NCBI RefSeq assembly: GCF_003730195.1
Contig: NZ_QWGG01000011.1
Span: forward strand, 1 to 64,000
Reading direction: 5' to 3'
Length of the DNA stretch: 64,000 nt
Source: Halosimplex salinum
GTDB taxonomy: Archaea > Halobacteriota > Halobacteria > Halobacteriales > Haloarculaceae
The position numbers and the translations under genes were made by a program. Of the stretch, positions 1 through 8,806 are shown piece after piece (position 1 is the stretch's first letter; every line of letters starts with the position of its first letter). The notes beneath the pieces were generated by a model that worked only from the letters and a program-made list of their open reading frames with translations, was not told the DNA's origin and searched no databases.

Positions 1-119
1 TGCTGGCGACGTGGCGCCAGCAGGGACGCAATCCCTACGACGAACTCAAGCGAGTTTCCCGAGACAACGAGATGATTTCACGAGCTCAGGCTGTGCCGGC
101 CGTTGAATCTTCGGGGTAA
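1..119 (+). CDS. C-terminal end of a transposase-like ORF, cut by the window start
   Basis: An open frame enters from before base 1 and stops at a TAA at 117-119. The readable tail, about 38 residues, begins LATWRQQGRNPYDELKR, which resembles the C-terminal end of IS transposases; the family cannot be named from this piece. It overlaps the convergent 326-residue gene by about 74 bases, so one of the two ends may have been created by insertion. Bases 1-22 contain an 8-bp inverted repeat (TGCTGGCG/CGCCAGCA) inside the frame. Confidence 0.4.
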   Translation, partial: LATWRQQGRNPYDELKRVSRDNEMISRAQAVPAVESSG

Positions 120-1026
120 ACACGTACAGTTCAACTATATCACCGATATCAAACTCAACTTGATCGTAGGCATTACCAGCCATCTCCGCTTGTCGTCCAT
201 CTACATTCGGTACTGGATCGTTCAGACTTTCCACAAGAATCTGCCAGTCATCAACAATCTGTCGCTGTCGAACGGTTTCATATATTTCACCCTCCAATTC
301 AACATCGTACACCGAACGTGGAACAAGTGGAGAGCGGTCTAACCAAGGCGTCAACCACGCTTGGTAACGGTCAAGGATTCGGCATTCTCCCTTTTGCGTT
401 TGAAAAACATCGCCAACAGCGAATAGGAACTCCTCCTCTGGGTAGTTTATTTCTCGGCCAAACCGCCCATCAACTCTATCACCTTCTTCAATAGCACCGG
501 GGAGTTGTGACCATCCAGCAAACTCTGCCTTGTATCCACGGTCAACGAAGGGTGCTGGGAGGTAGTCATTTGGTGATTCAAATTGCTCAGTAAGTCGTTT
601 CAGTGCCACCTTCTCGGAGAGATGGTCGGTACGGTTGTCAGGGTCAGCGTCAAACGAATTGAGTGATTTTGAGGGAGATGTTGGAGAACCCAACGGCGGA
701 TTTTCCCACTCATCAATAGGAGTATGAAATGAAAACTCGCCTATGTAGAGACAGTAATACGACTTTCCATCGATTTTGTGGCAACGGATTGTATCAACAC
801 AGCCTGCTTCAACGAACTCTCCTAGCATCGCTCGTTTCAGTCCATACAGTGCCTTCTTCCGCAAACTGTAAAGACGGGCGTTTGCCTTGAGCCCAGCAGT
901 ATAGGCGTCTTCAGCAGATTCGGCATATCGCTTCGCTTCGATATTGAGCTGATGTAGCGCCTCTAACTGCTCAAAACTACATCGTGAGCAATGCGATACT
1001 TCTTGCGTATCCTCGATATCACTCAT
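46..1026 (-). CDS. Unknown 326-residue protein
   Basis: No family recognised. The protein is acidic and soluble, with an N-terminal CSRC pair (about residues 13-16) followed by a helical, Lys/Ala-rich stretch (about 19-65) that could form a coiled coil. The middle is low in complexity (Ser/Pro/Asn). The ATG at 1024-1026 overlaps the stop of a 22-codon ORF just upstream, which suggests translational coupling. The 3' end overlaps a transposase-like ORF from the other strand, so the C-terminus may not be native. Confidence 0.6.
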   Translation of the reverse strand: MSDIEDTQEVSHCSRCSFEQLEALHQLNIEAKRYAESAEDAYTAGLKANARLYSLRKKALYGLKRAMLGEFVEAGCVDTIRCHKIDGKSYYCLYIGEFSFHTPIDEWENPPLGSPTSPSKSLNSFDADPDNRTDHLSEKVALKRLTEQFESPNDYLPAPFVDRGYKAEFAGWSQLPGAIEEGDRVDGRFGREINYPEEEFLFAVGDVFQTQKGECRILDRYQAWLTPWLDRSPLVPRSVYDVELEGEIYETVRQRQIVDDWQILVESLNDPVPNVDGRQAEMAGNAYDQVEFDIGDIVELYVFTPKIQRPAQPELVKSSRCLGKLA

Positions 1027-1087
1027 ATTCCCTTTGAATGTCGAGTTGGAAGTCCAGTGTCTTAACGAAGGCCTGCTCGGCGGTCAT
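1019..1087 (-). CDS. Possible 22-residue leader ORF upstream of the 326-residue gene
   Basis: ATG at 1085-1087, stop at 1019-1021, beginning MTAEQAFVKTLDFQLDI. Its stop overlaps the start of the next gene by 8 bases, as in coupled haloarchaeal genes. It is too short for homology and could be the 3' relic of a longer gene. Confidence 0.25.
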   Translation of the reverse strand: MTAEQAFVKTLDFQLDIQREYE

Positions 1088-1329
1088 CTTCTATGTGATT
1101 TCTGATTTGATGTCCTCGTTCATAAGCCCGTGCCACGTATGGTGAAAGTGAAGACTCGTATCGGCGTTGATGACTCGACTCCCGCCGTCGGTGTCATCTA
1201 AGGGCAGTGTACCAGTGAACGCGTTGAGCGACCTGTCTATAGTCGTCTCTTTGCTGGCGGTCATTGGTCTAGTCATCTCGGTGTTACGGTGTCCAGGTAT
1301 ACTTGTACGGGCGGGTAGTAGCAACTGCT

Positions 1330-1632
1330 ATGGCAGACGATGAGGAGCCGGTGCAGCACTGTACGTTGGATACTCCAGTGGATATCCCAAATGTACTCGA
1401 GGCAACCGCAATCGAGTATCTTGATGTCGATGATCACCGGACGATTGTGATCTACCAGAGCGCAGTTCTGATGGTCACTACCTCTGAAGGACAAGCATTG
1501 GCCGCACGGGCGTTCGACGTCGCACTCTGGGAACCGCCAGTTGACAATCCTGACCGAGATCCCGACGAACTCCTCAGTGCGTTCATTGCGAAATTGGTGG
1601 CAGCATCCGATACGACTCGTATCGACGAGTGA
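1330..1632 (+). CDS. Unknown 100-residue acidic protein
   Basis: The ATG at 1330 is preferred over an upstream GTG because the acidic start MADDEEPVQ is typical of haloarchaeal proteins. It is a small alpha/beta protein with a valine-rich core (about residues 35-55) and no cysteine cluster or membrane segment. It is transcribed alone, towards the minus-strand gene ending at 1762. About 240 bases before it contain no convincing gene. Confidence 0.5.
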   Translation: MADDEEPVQHCTLDTPVDIPNVLEATAIEYLDVDDHRTIVIYQSAVLMVTTSEGQALAARAFDVALWEPPVDNPDRDPDELLSAFIAKLVAASDTTRIDE

Positions 1633-1761
1633 TCCTATGAGGGAGACGTATCGAAAACGACGAGCTGCGGTCCTTTTTATCAGACTCAGATGTCCGGCGA
1701 AACCAGCGGTGGAGTCCACCGAGTAGATGAGTGCCACGACGAGAACGAGGCGTCGTGTGCA

Positions 1762-2745
1762 TCACGGATCAGCGCCCGACTGGGTATAATACTCCGTTCC
1801 GGTATCGAACTCGGTCAGATCCTCGATCCGTGCTTCCAGATCCTCGATTTCCGCGCGCAACTCCGTGGCTTCCTCACTCTCGCTCGCCGCCAGCCGATCC
1901 TTCAATCCCTGCAGGCGCGTTTCCTTGATCTCCTCGTCGACCTCGGCTTTCCGGACGTATTCGGTTTCTGTGACATCGTAGACATCGCTCTCTCGGAGTT
2001 CGGTCACGTCGAGCGCATCGTCGACCTTGTCCGGATCCACGCCCAGAACACGCTCGCGATTGATTCCCGCGTCCTCCAGTGCTGCGAGGACCTCCTCTTC
2101 GTCTCGTAATGACTTCGATCGACGGGCCGTCCGCTGGACCGAGCCGAACTGAGCGTGAACCGGGCTGTCGTGGTTGATCCGATTGAGGAGGACATCGGCG
2201 ATATCCTGCCGGAGGTCGTTCGCCTCACGTTGCACGTCCGAGAGCAACGTATAGAGGTTGACAAGTGCGTCCGTGTCGAGTTCGGTTAGATTAGAGGGGT
2301 CGTGGCGTTCGAGCGCATCGATCAGAAGGAGTGCATCCGAGTACACTCCTATATCCGGTTCAACCCGGTCTTCCGTCGACGACTCTTCGTCATCGACGAC
2401 GTGCGTGGCACTCGGCTCCTCGGTCTCGATGATGACGCCAGCCTCCTCGTCGATTTCGAATCGGGGATGGAGCGTCAGGACCGCAGCATACGGCTCTGCG
2501 TCTGCCGGGATCCGGTCCAGCTCGAAGCGACCATTCCTCTCTTGGATCCGCCGGTAGAGCGTCTCGAACTGCTCGCGCTGCAGTGGACGAGAGTCACCCG
2601 ACTCCTGATACTCGATGATCACGCGGTGTTCCTGGGTGTCGGTGATGCGAAACCGCTTGTGTGAGAGTGGTGTGATGAGCGTAGCGTCCGAGGGGAGTTC
2701 CTCGGCCTCGTCGAGCAGCGTGTGCCAACTCACGCTGAATGGCAT
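1762..2745 (-). CDS. Unknown 327-residue protein with C-terminal coiled coil
   Basis: The start at 2745 (MPFSVSWHTLLDEAEELP) is preferred over an ATG 17 codons upstream because it opens directly into the conserved-looking domain. Residues 1-115 look like a beta-rich domain; an acidic linker follows; the last 80 residues are a Glu/Arg heptad-like coiled coil (EIKETRLQGLKDRLAASESE and on), suggesting oligomerisation. It lies just downstream of a HEAT-like gene on the same strand. No family recognised. Confidence 0.6.
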   Translation of the reverse strand: MPFSVSWHTLLDEAEELPSDATLITPLSHKRFRITDTQEHRVIIEYQESGDSRPLQREQFETLYRRIQERNGRFELDRIPADAEPYAAVLTLHPRFEIDEEAGVIIETEEPSATHVVDDEESSTEDRVEPDIGVYSDALLLIDALERHDPSNLTELDTDALVNLYTLLSDVQREANDLRQDIADVLLNRINHDSPVHAQFGSVQRTARRSKSLRDEEEVLAALEDAGINRERVLGVDPDKVDDALDVTELRESDVYDVTETEYVRKAEVDEEIKETRLQGLKDRLAASESEEATELRAEIEDLEARIEDLTEFDTGTEYYTQSGADP

Positions 2746-2832
2746 ATCTGGATGCATGACTCCGGGAGCACAAAACTCCGCGGCTAACGCTCTCACCCCG
2801 ACACATATTCCAGACGAGTATATTCGAGTGAG

Positions 2833-3429
2833 CTACCGTCCACTACTGTGCTCGTCGCCTTCGAGCGCGTCCCGAAGCCCGTCCGGAAGTAGGGAAAACG
2901 GCTTCTCCGCGTGAAAGGCGACGTTCTCGTAGGCCTGCTCGACGTGTTTTCGCTTCGAGTCCGCACACTCCTCGGCGAGCGCTTCCAGTTCGTCCATCAT
3001 CGATCGGAGTTCGTCCTTGGCTTCGAGCATCTCGGCGGTCAGCGCTAGTTCCTTGATCGCCTTGGCGGCTGCGCGTCGCACGCGGCCGTCGTCGTCGCGG
3101 AGTGCGTCCACGTAGAGGTCCCGCAGTCGTTCGCGGTGGGTCGCGATCTCGTCGAGCGTCCACTCGGCCGGTACCGCCTCGTCGGTGAGGTCCGAACCGA
3201 CCGTTCGATAGGCCAGGCGCGGATACAGACCGGCCGCAAAGCGAATCACGGACTGTCGCTGGTATCCATCGTCGGCCTCGTAGAGGTCGCGACACATCTC
3301 GAAACACTCGTCAAACAGGGCGGCTCGTTCCTCGAGTTCGGTATTCTCGATTTCGTCGATCGCCCGATTCACGCGCTCGGTGTCGCCAGAGGAGAGTGCG
3401 TCGGCGAACGCCTCGCGAGTGTGCTCCAT
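2833..3429 (-). CDS. Helical-repeat (HEAT-like) protein, 198 residues
   Basis: Almost entirely alpha-helical by composition. The segment about residues 105-125 (DALRDDDGRVRRAAAKAIKE) looks like a HEAT repeat, and the N-terminal half consists of further amphipathic helix pairs. No catalytic motif. It is likely a scaffold or protein-interaction module, cotranscribed with the coiled-coil gene downstream (gap about 90 bases). The repeat call is inference from helix pattern only. Confidence 0.55.
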   Translation of the reverse strand: MEHTREAFADALSSGDTERVNRAIDEIENTELEERAALFDECFEMCRDLYEADDGYQRQSVIRFAAGLYPRLAYRTVGSDLTDEAVPAEWTLDEIATHRERLRDLYVDALRDDDGRVRRAAAKAIKELALTAEMLEAKDELRSMMDELEALAEECADSKRKHVEQAYENVAFHAEKPFSLLPDGLRDALEGDEHSSGR

Positions 3430-3492
3430 ACGCGTTGTTGGTCGGATGGCGGCGTAATTCCTCGGATCGGGCTTCGGGAGGACCTCCGTTCC

Positions 3493-3879
3493 TCACCCGG
3501 CGGCGTCGTCGACGTAGTCTTCACGCCACCAGACGGTCCGGCCTGCAGACGACCTGACCGCAGTCGCCGTGAACACCTCGACCGAGAACGTCTCCGTTAC
3601 GGTCGTATCCGATCCGTGAAGATGGGTAGCGAGATAGCGCAGTAGTTCGGAGATCGCTTCGTCACTCCACGTATACTTCTCCCGGAGCACGAGAAGTGCA
3701 TAAGTCCGATCCTCATCGAGCGACCAGATCGTGGCTGTGGCGAGTCTGGCGTTGACGTGATTGTCGGCGACCACGTCCGGATGTGTGGTGTCGATGTGCC
3801 AGAGTGTCGCTTGCTCGGACTGAAAGAGGGGAAGCGGATCGAGGTGCTCGGACTGGAGATGTTCGGGCGTCAGTTCCAT
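3493..3879 (-). CDS. Unknown 128-residue protein
   Basis: The start at 3879 (MELTPEHLQSEHLDPLPLF) is chosen because the upstream extension is Ser/Arg-rich and falls in the 5' region of the DUF790 remnant on the other strand. A mixed alpha/beta protein without cysteines or membrane segments; a central YALLVLREKYTWSDEAISEL helix-strand unit is recognisable. It heads a minus-strand run with the two genes downstream. Function unknown. Confidence 0.55.
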   Translation of the reverse strand: MELTPEHLQSEHLDPLPLFQSEQATLWHIDTTHPDVVADNHVNARLATATIWSLDEDRTYALLVLREKYTWSDEAISELLRYLATHLHGSDTTVTETFSVEVFTATAVRSSAGRTVWWREDYVDDAAG

Positions 3880-3907
3880 ATCTGGTGTGTAGGGACAGGA
3901 GAGATAA

Positions 3908-4185
3908 TTTCTTCCCGGCCTGGAGAATTCTGAAGGGGAGCTATCGCGAACGAACAGCCATGGCCGACGTGCGATTCTCGAGATTGTCGGCTTCTGGACG
4001 CCCGAGTACTTGGACACAAAGCTGGAGAAGATTCGGCAGGTTGAGGCCGACAACTTCGTGCTGGCTGTCTCAGAGCGGCTAGATTGTTCGAGTCAGGAGT
4101 TCGGCAACCCGGGTGACCGGGTTCTGTGGTTCAAAACAGGGATCACGTCTACGATGTTGTTGAATGGCTGAACAGTTTGCAGTAG
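3908..4185 (+). pseudogene. C-terminal remnant of a DUF790 family nuclease, frameshifted
   Basis: The frame opens after TAA 3905-3907 and reads HGRRAILEIVGFWTPEYLDT, then a Lys/Glu helix and FVLAVSERLD, which is the C-terminal signature of DUF790 proteins (RecB-like nucleases found in archaea beside XPB helicases). After WFKTGI a single-base loss near 4143 shifts frame: the direct frame stops at 4169, while the restored frame reads VYDVVEWLNSLQ and stops at 4183-4185. Full-length DUF790 proteins are several hundred residues, so the N-terminal part is gone. A decayed fragment left by recombination. Confidence 0.65.
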
Positions 4186-4402
4186 TGCCACAGTCACCTA
4201 CTTGAACTGAAGTTAATCTGCCTTCCGACCGAAAGCCGGGACGGTCAGACTCCTCAACGGCGATGACTTGTTTCGTCTCCTCGTGAGTGAGGTCTCCATT
4301 ACCGAGGCCGGGCACGAGTATCTTGAAGGTGACCGCAATCTCGCTGACTGAAGCGACGGAGCAAAGCCCAGCATCGTCCCAGCCAGCCACGTGATCGCCC
4401 AT
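4079..4402 (-). CDS. Possible small hypothetical protein, 3' end overlapping the DUF790 remnant
   Basis: The first about 65 residues (MGDHVAGWDDAGL, then VTFKILVPGLGNGDLTHEE) have a normal haloarchaeal composition and look like real protein. The last about 35 residues are read antisense to the DUF790 remnant and look random. The gene has probably lost its true 3' end at the same junction that truncated the nuclease gene. Confidence 0.35.
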   Translation of the reverse strand: MGDHVAGWDDAGLCSVASVSEIAVTFKILVPGLGNGDLTHEETKQVIAVEESDRPGFRSEGRLTSVQVGDCGTTANCSAIQQHRRRDPCFEPQNPVTRVAELLTRTI

Positions 4403-4477
4403 AATTCTAAAAAGTACTGAACTACCTCCTGAATAGGTGTGAACAGCGGGATTGCTTGGGTGAGACCGGGACGGCCG

Positions 4478-5242
4478 TTAGTAGAGGTTAGTGAGGCCGA
4501 GACTGGCGAAGAGGATAGCGTTATAGCTACTGTGAATGAGGATCGGGACGAAGAGTGAGTCGGTACGCTCGTAGGCGAAGCCGAGGATGAGTGATAGCGC
4601 AAAGAGTGAGAGGAGGACGTTTCGGATGCCGCTCAAAGAACCCTGCAGGGCGAAGAGATGTACGCTCGCAAAAAAGAGGCTGGCGAGGAGTATTGCTCCG
4701 ATGGCCGAGAAGTACCTGCGGAGATACCCTTGAACGAGGCCGCGAAACAGGATTTCCTCGCAGGGTCCAGTGATGAGAAGGGATACGACGATGAGCCCGC
4801 CGAACATAGGGAGGGAGGCGTGTTTGGTAGCCTCGATCGCAGCCGCGTTCTGTGCGGTTGGAACGTTGAAAAACGTGAAGAGGGACGTGAGTACGTATTC
4901 TGTGACAATCATCACGAGAATGCCGCCGAGAATCCAGCGAGCGTCGCGGCGGGTCGGACGACGGAAGCGGAGGCCTGTGGGGAGGAGGTCCGTTTTCCAG
5001 TAGAGGAGACCACCGACAAAGATCGCGTATCCGAGTTCACTAAACGCGGCGGAAGCGAGGAAGCGTGCCGTCTCTGATTGCTGGGCAACTGGGTAGGCCT
5101 GATCAAGAATGACGATGCCCACATAGCCGACGATGAGGCTGGTAATGATCGCGCCGAAGATGAAGACAAGTACGAGGACGACAGAGCGGAGCGTTCGCCA
5201 GAGGTGGATGACGTCCTCCTCGAATGTACTATCTGTGGCCAT
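4478..5242 (-). CDS. CPBP family intramembrane metalloprotease
   Basis: 254 residues with about seven hydrophobic helices. The CPBP (Abi/Rce1-like) motifs are present: CEEILFRGLVQGYLRR (E162, E163, R167), FASVHLF (H195) and a C-terminal ILIHSSYNAILF with His and Asn. In this family the Glu and His residues bind a catalytic zinc within the membrane. Family roles include prenyl-protein processing and bacteriocin or immunity functions; the substrate here is unknown. It stands alone, about 60 bases from the next minus-strand gene. Confidence 0.85.
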   Translation of the reverse strand: MATDSTFEEDVIHLWRTLRSVVLVLVFIFGAIITSLIVGYVGIVILDQAYPVAQQSETARFLASAAFSELGYAIFVGGLLYWKTDLLPTGLRFRRPTRRDARWILGGILVMIVTEYVLTSLFTFFNVPTAQNAAAIEATKHASLPMFGGLIVVSLLITGPCEEILFRGLVQGYLRRYFSAIGAILLASLFFASVHLFALQGSLSGIRNVLLSLFALSLILGFAYERTDSLFVPILIHSSYNAILFASLGLTNLY

Positions 5243-5299
5243 CGCTGTTCGCGTCGTGTGTATCGGTTGTAGGCTCGCTAGTATTAACGGTCGGGTGAG

Positions 5300-6385
5300 T
5301 CAGGCAGTTGTGTAATCGTTGGGTGTGCTCTGTTGAGAGGGAGGGTCAGGATACGTGTCGGAACAGGTTGAGCCAGTCTGATCGACAATTGCGGTGAATG
5401 CGTCCCGGTTGAGGTTCCAGTCGAGAGCGCGGTCGTAGTCCGGCGTGGGCGAGCTCGTTCCGTCGACGAGCTCCTGAAACTCGACGGTCATCTTCGCTTG
5501 ACTACCTGGTGCGTCGCGCCATCGAATGACTGTTCCCCCAGTGCGGTCGTTGGTGTCGACGGTGACGGCACCGAAGCGGTCGTCGGGATCGTCGTGATCG
5601 AGCTTTGGGTTGCAGAACGCGGCCACTTCAGAGGCTGAGTAAAAGCCGTCGTCACGACCACGGTTCGTTTCGACGGGAAACTTGAAATCGTCCTGCTCGG
5701 TACAGCGGAAGACTCCTGAGAGTTCATACTCGTCGACGGTTTCACTCGTGGTGTATCCCGATCCGAGCACGGGAGAGTCCACTGTGCCCGTAGAAATGAG
5801 GAGGGCTGCGGTATCCGGTTCCGGGAAGGGTCGAACGTACCGATAGATGTGTTGGCAGTCGGTGTTCGTACACTGCCGGAGTTCGACGGCCTTGCCGGCC
5901 TGCTGTTCGATACGTATCGGTTCGCCACTGCGTTCTTCACACGCTGGGCAGACGCGATGGTCGCTATCGGGCGTCCAGGCGTGGAGACAGTCGAGGCGGT
6001 CTTCCTCGAGGCGGTAGACCCGGTCGAACCGCGCAAGCAAGTCACTCGGCTGCGGGGCGCGATCGTTGTCGTCTCCGGGGAGGTCGTGTGTCCACGCGAT
6101 GCCGGCTATCGACGACTGCTGGTTGATGGTGCCCCCGATGAGCCGCCCTTGCGTGCCGTCTTCGCCGACGACCGAGAGCGGACTGTGGAAGATCCCGAAG
6201 TTTCGCTTGACGACCGCGTATTCGGTGCCATCGATCCAGAGAAGGTCGCCTTCGTCTGCCGCGTAGAGGTCTTCGGCTGTCTCCACGGAAGCTGTTATTC
6301 GTTCCGCAGGAGGTTGTTCGAGGACGTGTCCCTTGTAATCGAGCTCCGTGAGCTGCGCTTGAGGAGTTCTGGTCGAGTCGGTCAT
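5300..6385 (-). CDS. Unknown 361-residue protein with a zinc-ribbon-like Cys cluster
   Basis: The start at 6385 (MTDSTRTPQAQLTELDYKG) is chosen because it follows a T-run/C-run leader seen before four other genes of this block; upstream in-frame sequence is basic and unlike protein. Residues about 120-170 hold HRVCPACEE and QCTNTDCQHIYRY, a likely zinc ribbon. No catalytic motif recognised. First of the long minus-strand block of small genes that resembles accessory operons of haloarchaeal plasmids. Confidence 0.6.
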   Translation of the reverse strand: MTDSTRTPQAQLTELDYKGHVLEQPPAERITASVETAEDLYAADEGDLLWIDGTEYAVVKRNFGIFHSPLSVVGEDGTQGRLIGGTINQQSSIAGIAWTHDLPGDDNDRAPQPSDLLARFDRVYRLEEDRLDCLHAWTPDSDHRVCPACEERSGEPIRIEQQAGKAVELRQCTNTDCQHIYRYVRPFPEPDTAALLISTGTVDSPVLGSGYTTSETVDEYELSGVFRCTEQDDFKFPVETNRGRDDGFYSASEVAAFCNPKLDHDDPDDRFGAVTVDTNDRTGGTVIRWRDAPGSQAKMTVEFQELVDGTSSPTPDYDRALDWNLNRDAFTAIVDQTGSTCSDTYPDPPSQQSTPNDYTTA

Positions 6386-6443
6386 AAGAGGCGCTCGCTG
6401 TTTATCGGCGACGAAAAAACTCCACCCCCGGCAGTGCCACACG

Positions 6444-7241
6444 TCAGTTGTCTCCGCGAACGTGGTCACGGAACGCAGTTCGAGTCTGTCCCTTCTCGAG
6501 CATCTTCCGAGTGAACGCGCGATACTCACGGCGTGCGTGGCCGAGGACTTGCGGATCGAGTGAGCCGTCCCACTTAACGAGTTCACGGATGTCGATGTCC
6601 TCAACTGTAATGTGACACGACCGACAGAGTGTCACGAGATTCTCGAGGGTGTGGGCCTGCTGTGGATCATCGAAGTCAGCAACTCGAATGATGTGGTGAA
6701 CATCTAACTCGCGCTCAAACTCAGATTCATGAACCCCGCACAATTGACACTCGAACGAATCCCGCTCTCGTGCTTGCTTACGAGCATATACCCAGTTTCC
6801 ATTGTATTTTGGTCTCTCCCCGCCGGTCCACCGTGGGTTATTTTCTTTTCTCCACTGACCCGACTCACGCATATGGGTTGCTTTGCAGGCTATGGAACAG
6901 AATCGGGACCCTCGTTCAGCTTCGGCGGGGATTAGTTTGTATTCGTCACCGCATTGTTCGCAATTCAGTGTGACCTCTCCACCTTTCCAGTTCGGAGCCT
7001 TCTCTCCGGTCCAATTATTGGACCGAAACTCGTTATGGCATTCGACTGAACAGAAACTTGACCGTTCCACTCGGTTAGGCTTTTCTCGATAAGTATCTCC
7101 ACAATTCGCACAGGTTAGTTCGACCCCCGCAATGGATTCACCATGGACCCGTGTGTGGTGTCGTTTCATATACCCTCTACTGCTGAAATCGTCCTTGCCA
7201 CACGTTGGACATGTGGTGTCCTCTGACTGACTATCGGTCAT
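6444..7241 (-). CDS. HNH endonuclease with N-terminal zinc fingers
   Basis: 265 residues from the ATG at 7241. Order: a C2H2-like finger (CPTCGKDDFSSRGYMKRHHT), two Cys4 fingers (CANCGDTY...CSVEC and CEQCGDEY...CSIAC), a Trp-rich linker with repeated NWTG/RWTGGE turns, then an HNH domain (CQLCG, ELDVHHIIRV, ENLVTLCRSCH). The HNH fold cuts DNA with one metal ion; the fingers probably set the site. Comparable proteins occur as homing or plasmid-borne nucleases and restriction enzymes. No methylase lies next to it. Confidence 0.85.
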   Translation of the reverse strand: MTDSQSEDTTCPTCGKDDFSSRGYMKRHHTRVHGESIAGVELTCANCGDTYREKPNRVERSSFCSVECHNEFRSNNWTGEKAPNWKGGEVTLNCEQCGDEYKLIPAEAERGSRFCSIACKATHMRESGQWRKENNPRWTGGERPKYNGNWVYARKQARERDSFECQLCGVHESEFERELDVHHIIRVADFDDPQQAHTLENLVTLCRSCHITVEDIDIRELVKWDGSLDPQVLGHARREYRAFTRKMLEKGQTRTAFRDHVRGDN

Positions 7242-7319
7242 TCTCTCAAATGCGGCTTCCGGACGCTTCACGGCTATGCTGTTGTGTTCGTATCATCTAG
7301 TGAAATTGCTTGCAGACTT

Positions 7320-7835
7320 TTAATGCTTGACCAGGATGCTTTCAGGCCCCCAGAGTTCATCCCCGGCAAGGATGGCGTTCGCCTCCCAAGGGACGCCTGT
7401 GATCTTTTCGGAGAGTTCACGGGGGTTCCAGGGTATCCCGTCGTCGGCCGACGAGACGTCCGTAACCTCGGGATTCGACATCGTGCGATCCTCCTTGAGG
7501 GTGAAGAACACTCGGGCCTCGTTGAAACCCTCACACGGAAAGTAGAGACGGCGCGCGGCGCAGTCCTCGCAGTAGGTCGCGAGTGGTGTGAGCGGCCGCT
7601 TCCCGGGATACTCGCGCATTTTGGACTGCCAGACGGGATGGTCGGGATTGAGGACGCGGTCGGTAACGTACTGTGCGACACGGGGAGTGCTCGAATAGGC
7701 GACGCCAGCGGCGCAGAAGTCGCAGATGAAGCGGTCAGGATGGTCGTGCTTCGTCTCGTACGTATGGCCGTCGTAGAGGTCGAGGAGCTGTGCAACGGTC
7801 CAGTCGGGGTTGATACGGGTGTCGTGGTTGATCAT
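7320..7835 (-). CDS. Unknown 171-residue Cys-containing protein
   Basis: Starts at ATG 7833-7835, whose first bases overlap the stop of the gene upstream (ATGA), so it is translationally coupled. It carries CDFCAAG and a later CEDCAAR about 50 residues on, plausibly one zinc site. The C-terminal half is Trp/Pro-rich without motif. Part of the minus-strand unknown block. Confidence 0.55.
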   Translation of the reverse strand: MINHDTRINPDWTVAQLLDLYDGHTYETKHDHPDRFICDFCAAGVAYSSTPRVAQYVTDRVLNPDHPVWQSKMREYPGKRPLTPLATYCEDCAARRLYFPCEGFNEARVFFTLKEDRTMSNPEVTDVSSADDGIPWNPRELSEKITGVPWEANAILAGDELWGPESILVKH

Positions 7836-8334
7836 CGGTTACCTCCTGATTGGGACGCCGTTGAAGCGGACGTTGAGGATACTGCGGTAGTGTCGCTCTC
7901 CGTGTCGAGTTGGTCTCCCTTCTCGATGTCGTTGACCTGTATATCGTACCACCGGAGCTCGCTGTGGTGACCCTCCTGTTTCCGGTGGAACCCGGTGGAT
8001 TCGACGAGTCTGATACCTGCCAGATTTTCCTTGTGAACGCGACAGCGGAGGCGTGAATACTCGTCTTGGGGTCGGTCCAGAATTGCGGTCGTGATGTCTA
8101 TCCGTTGCGCGTTCGGTGTGACGGCGAGTCGACTCACGAACGGCATCTCGACGGTATCGACGACTGCCATTCCGAGTCGGTCGCCGTCGAGAAGGGCCTC
8201 CCACACCTCTCCCTGTTCTTCGATGGCGGTTAGAGTCGGGACATCGTCGATCTCGTCGAAGAAGCACCACACGGCGTTTGGCGAGGGCCGTGAGTATCCG
8301 ACAGCAAGTCGGGATCGGTGTCGATGGATGCCAT
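7832..8334 (-). CDS. GNAT-like acetyltransferase gene, apparently frameshifted near its start
   Basis: Residues reading VSRLAVTPNAQRIDITTAIL, then LAGIRLVESTGFHR fit the acetyl-CoA-binding strand-helix and the GF turn of GNAT N-acetyltransferases. The most convincing start is the ATG at 8332-8334 (MASIDTDPDLLSD), three bases after the stop of the upstream gene, but that frame does not join the GNAT frame; a one-base shift near 8285-8305 would fuse them. Without a shift the best start is GTG at 8272. The Ser/Thr-rich tail ends at the coupled stop at 7832. Substrate unknown. Confidence 0.5.
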
Positions 8335-8337
8335 CGG

Positions 8338-8736
8338 TCAGGTGGTCAGATTTTGGTACGGGACGTGCGAGAGGTACGCCCGGCACTCGGGGCAGATAAC
8401 CGAGAGGACGGGACCGTCCGCGTCGCCAGTCTTGACGTACTCGAACTCGCCGTGACTCGAGTTGTAAATGTCTTCGCTGACCGTCATGGCGCTCAGTGCT
8501 TCGGTCCCACAGACAGGACAGGGCTCTCCGAACCCCCAGTCCGGTTCGTGAATTGATTGCCGGATTTTGAGTGCGTTGGACGGAAGCTGACGGAGGAGTT
8601 TCTGGACGTATTCGGGACTGACAGTATCATCGTCCGGCGATTTGGTGAGGATGAGGAGTGACTCAAGAACGTCTGAGGGGGATTGATCTTCGGAGTCGAT
8701 TCGCTCTTCTTTGATGTTGATGACGATGACTGTCAT
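8338..8736 (-). CDS. Unknown 132-residue zinc-ribbon-like protein
   Basis: The start at 8736 (MTVIVINIKEERIDSED) replaces longer in-frame options whose sequence is Ser/Pro noise. The C-terminal half carries CPVCGTEAL and CPECRAYL, spaced as a four-Cys zinc ribbon. The N-terminal half is helical. Next upstream is a perfect palindrome CCCCGCGGGG at 8771-8780. Function unknown. Confidence 0.55.
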   Translation of the reverse strand: MTVIVINIKEERIDSEDQSPSDVLESLLILTKSPDDDTVSPEYVQKLLRQLPSNALKIRQSIHEPDWGFGEPCPVCGTEALSAMTVSEDIYNSSHGEFEYVKTGDADGPVLSVICPECRAYLSHVPYQNLTT

Positions 8737-8806
8737 GGAAGGCTTGAGAAGGGAGCTGCTGGGTTTGACACCCCGCGGGGCTACTAGCGGATTTGGACGT
8801 GGTGGG

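Noticed and set aside
8771-8780. CCCCGCGGGG palindrome as an operator
   Set aside because: Ten-base GC palindromes are common by chance in this genome and it is 35 bases upstream with no second copy seen.
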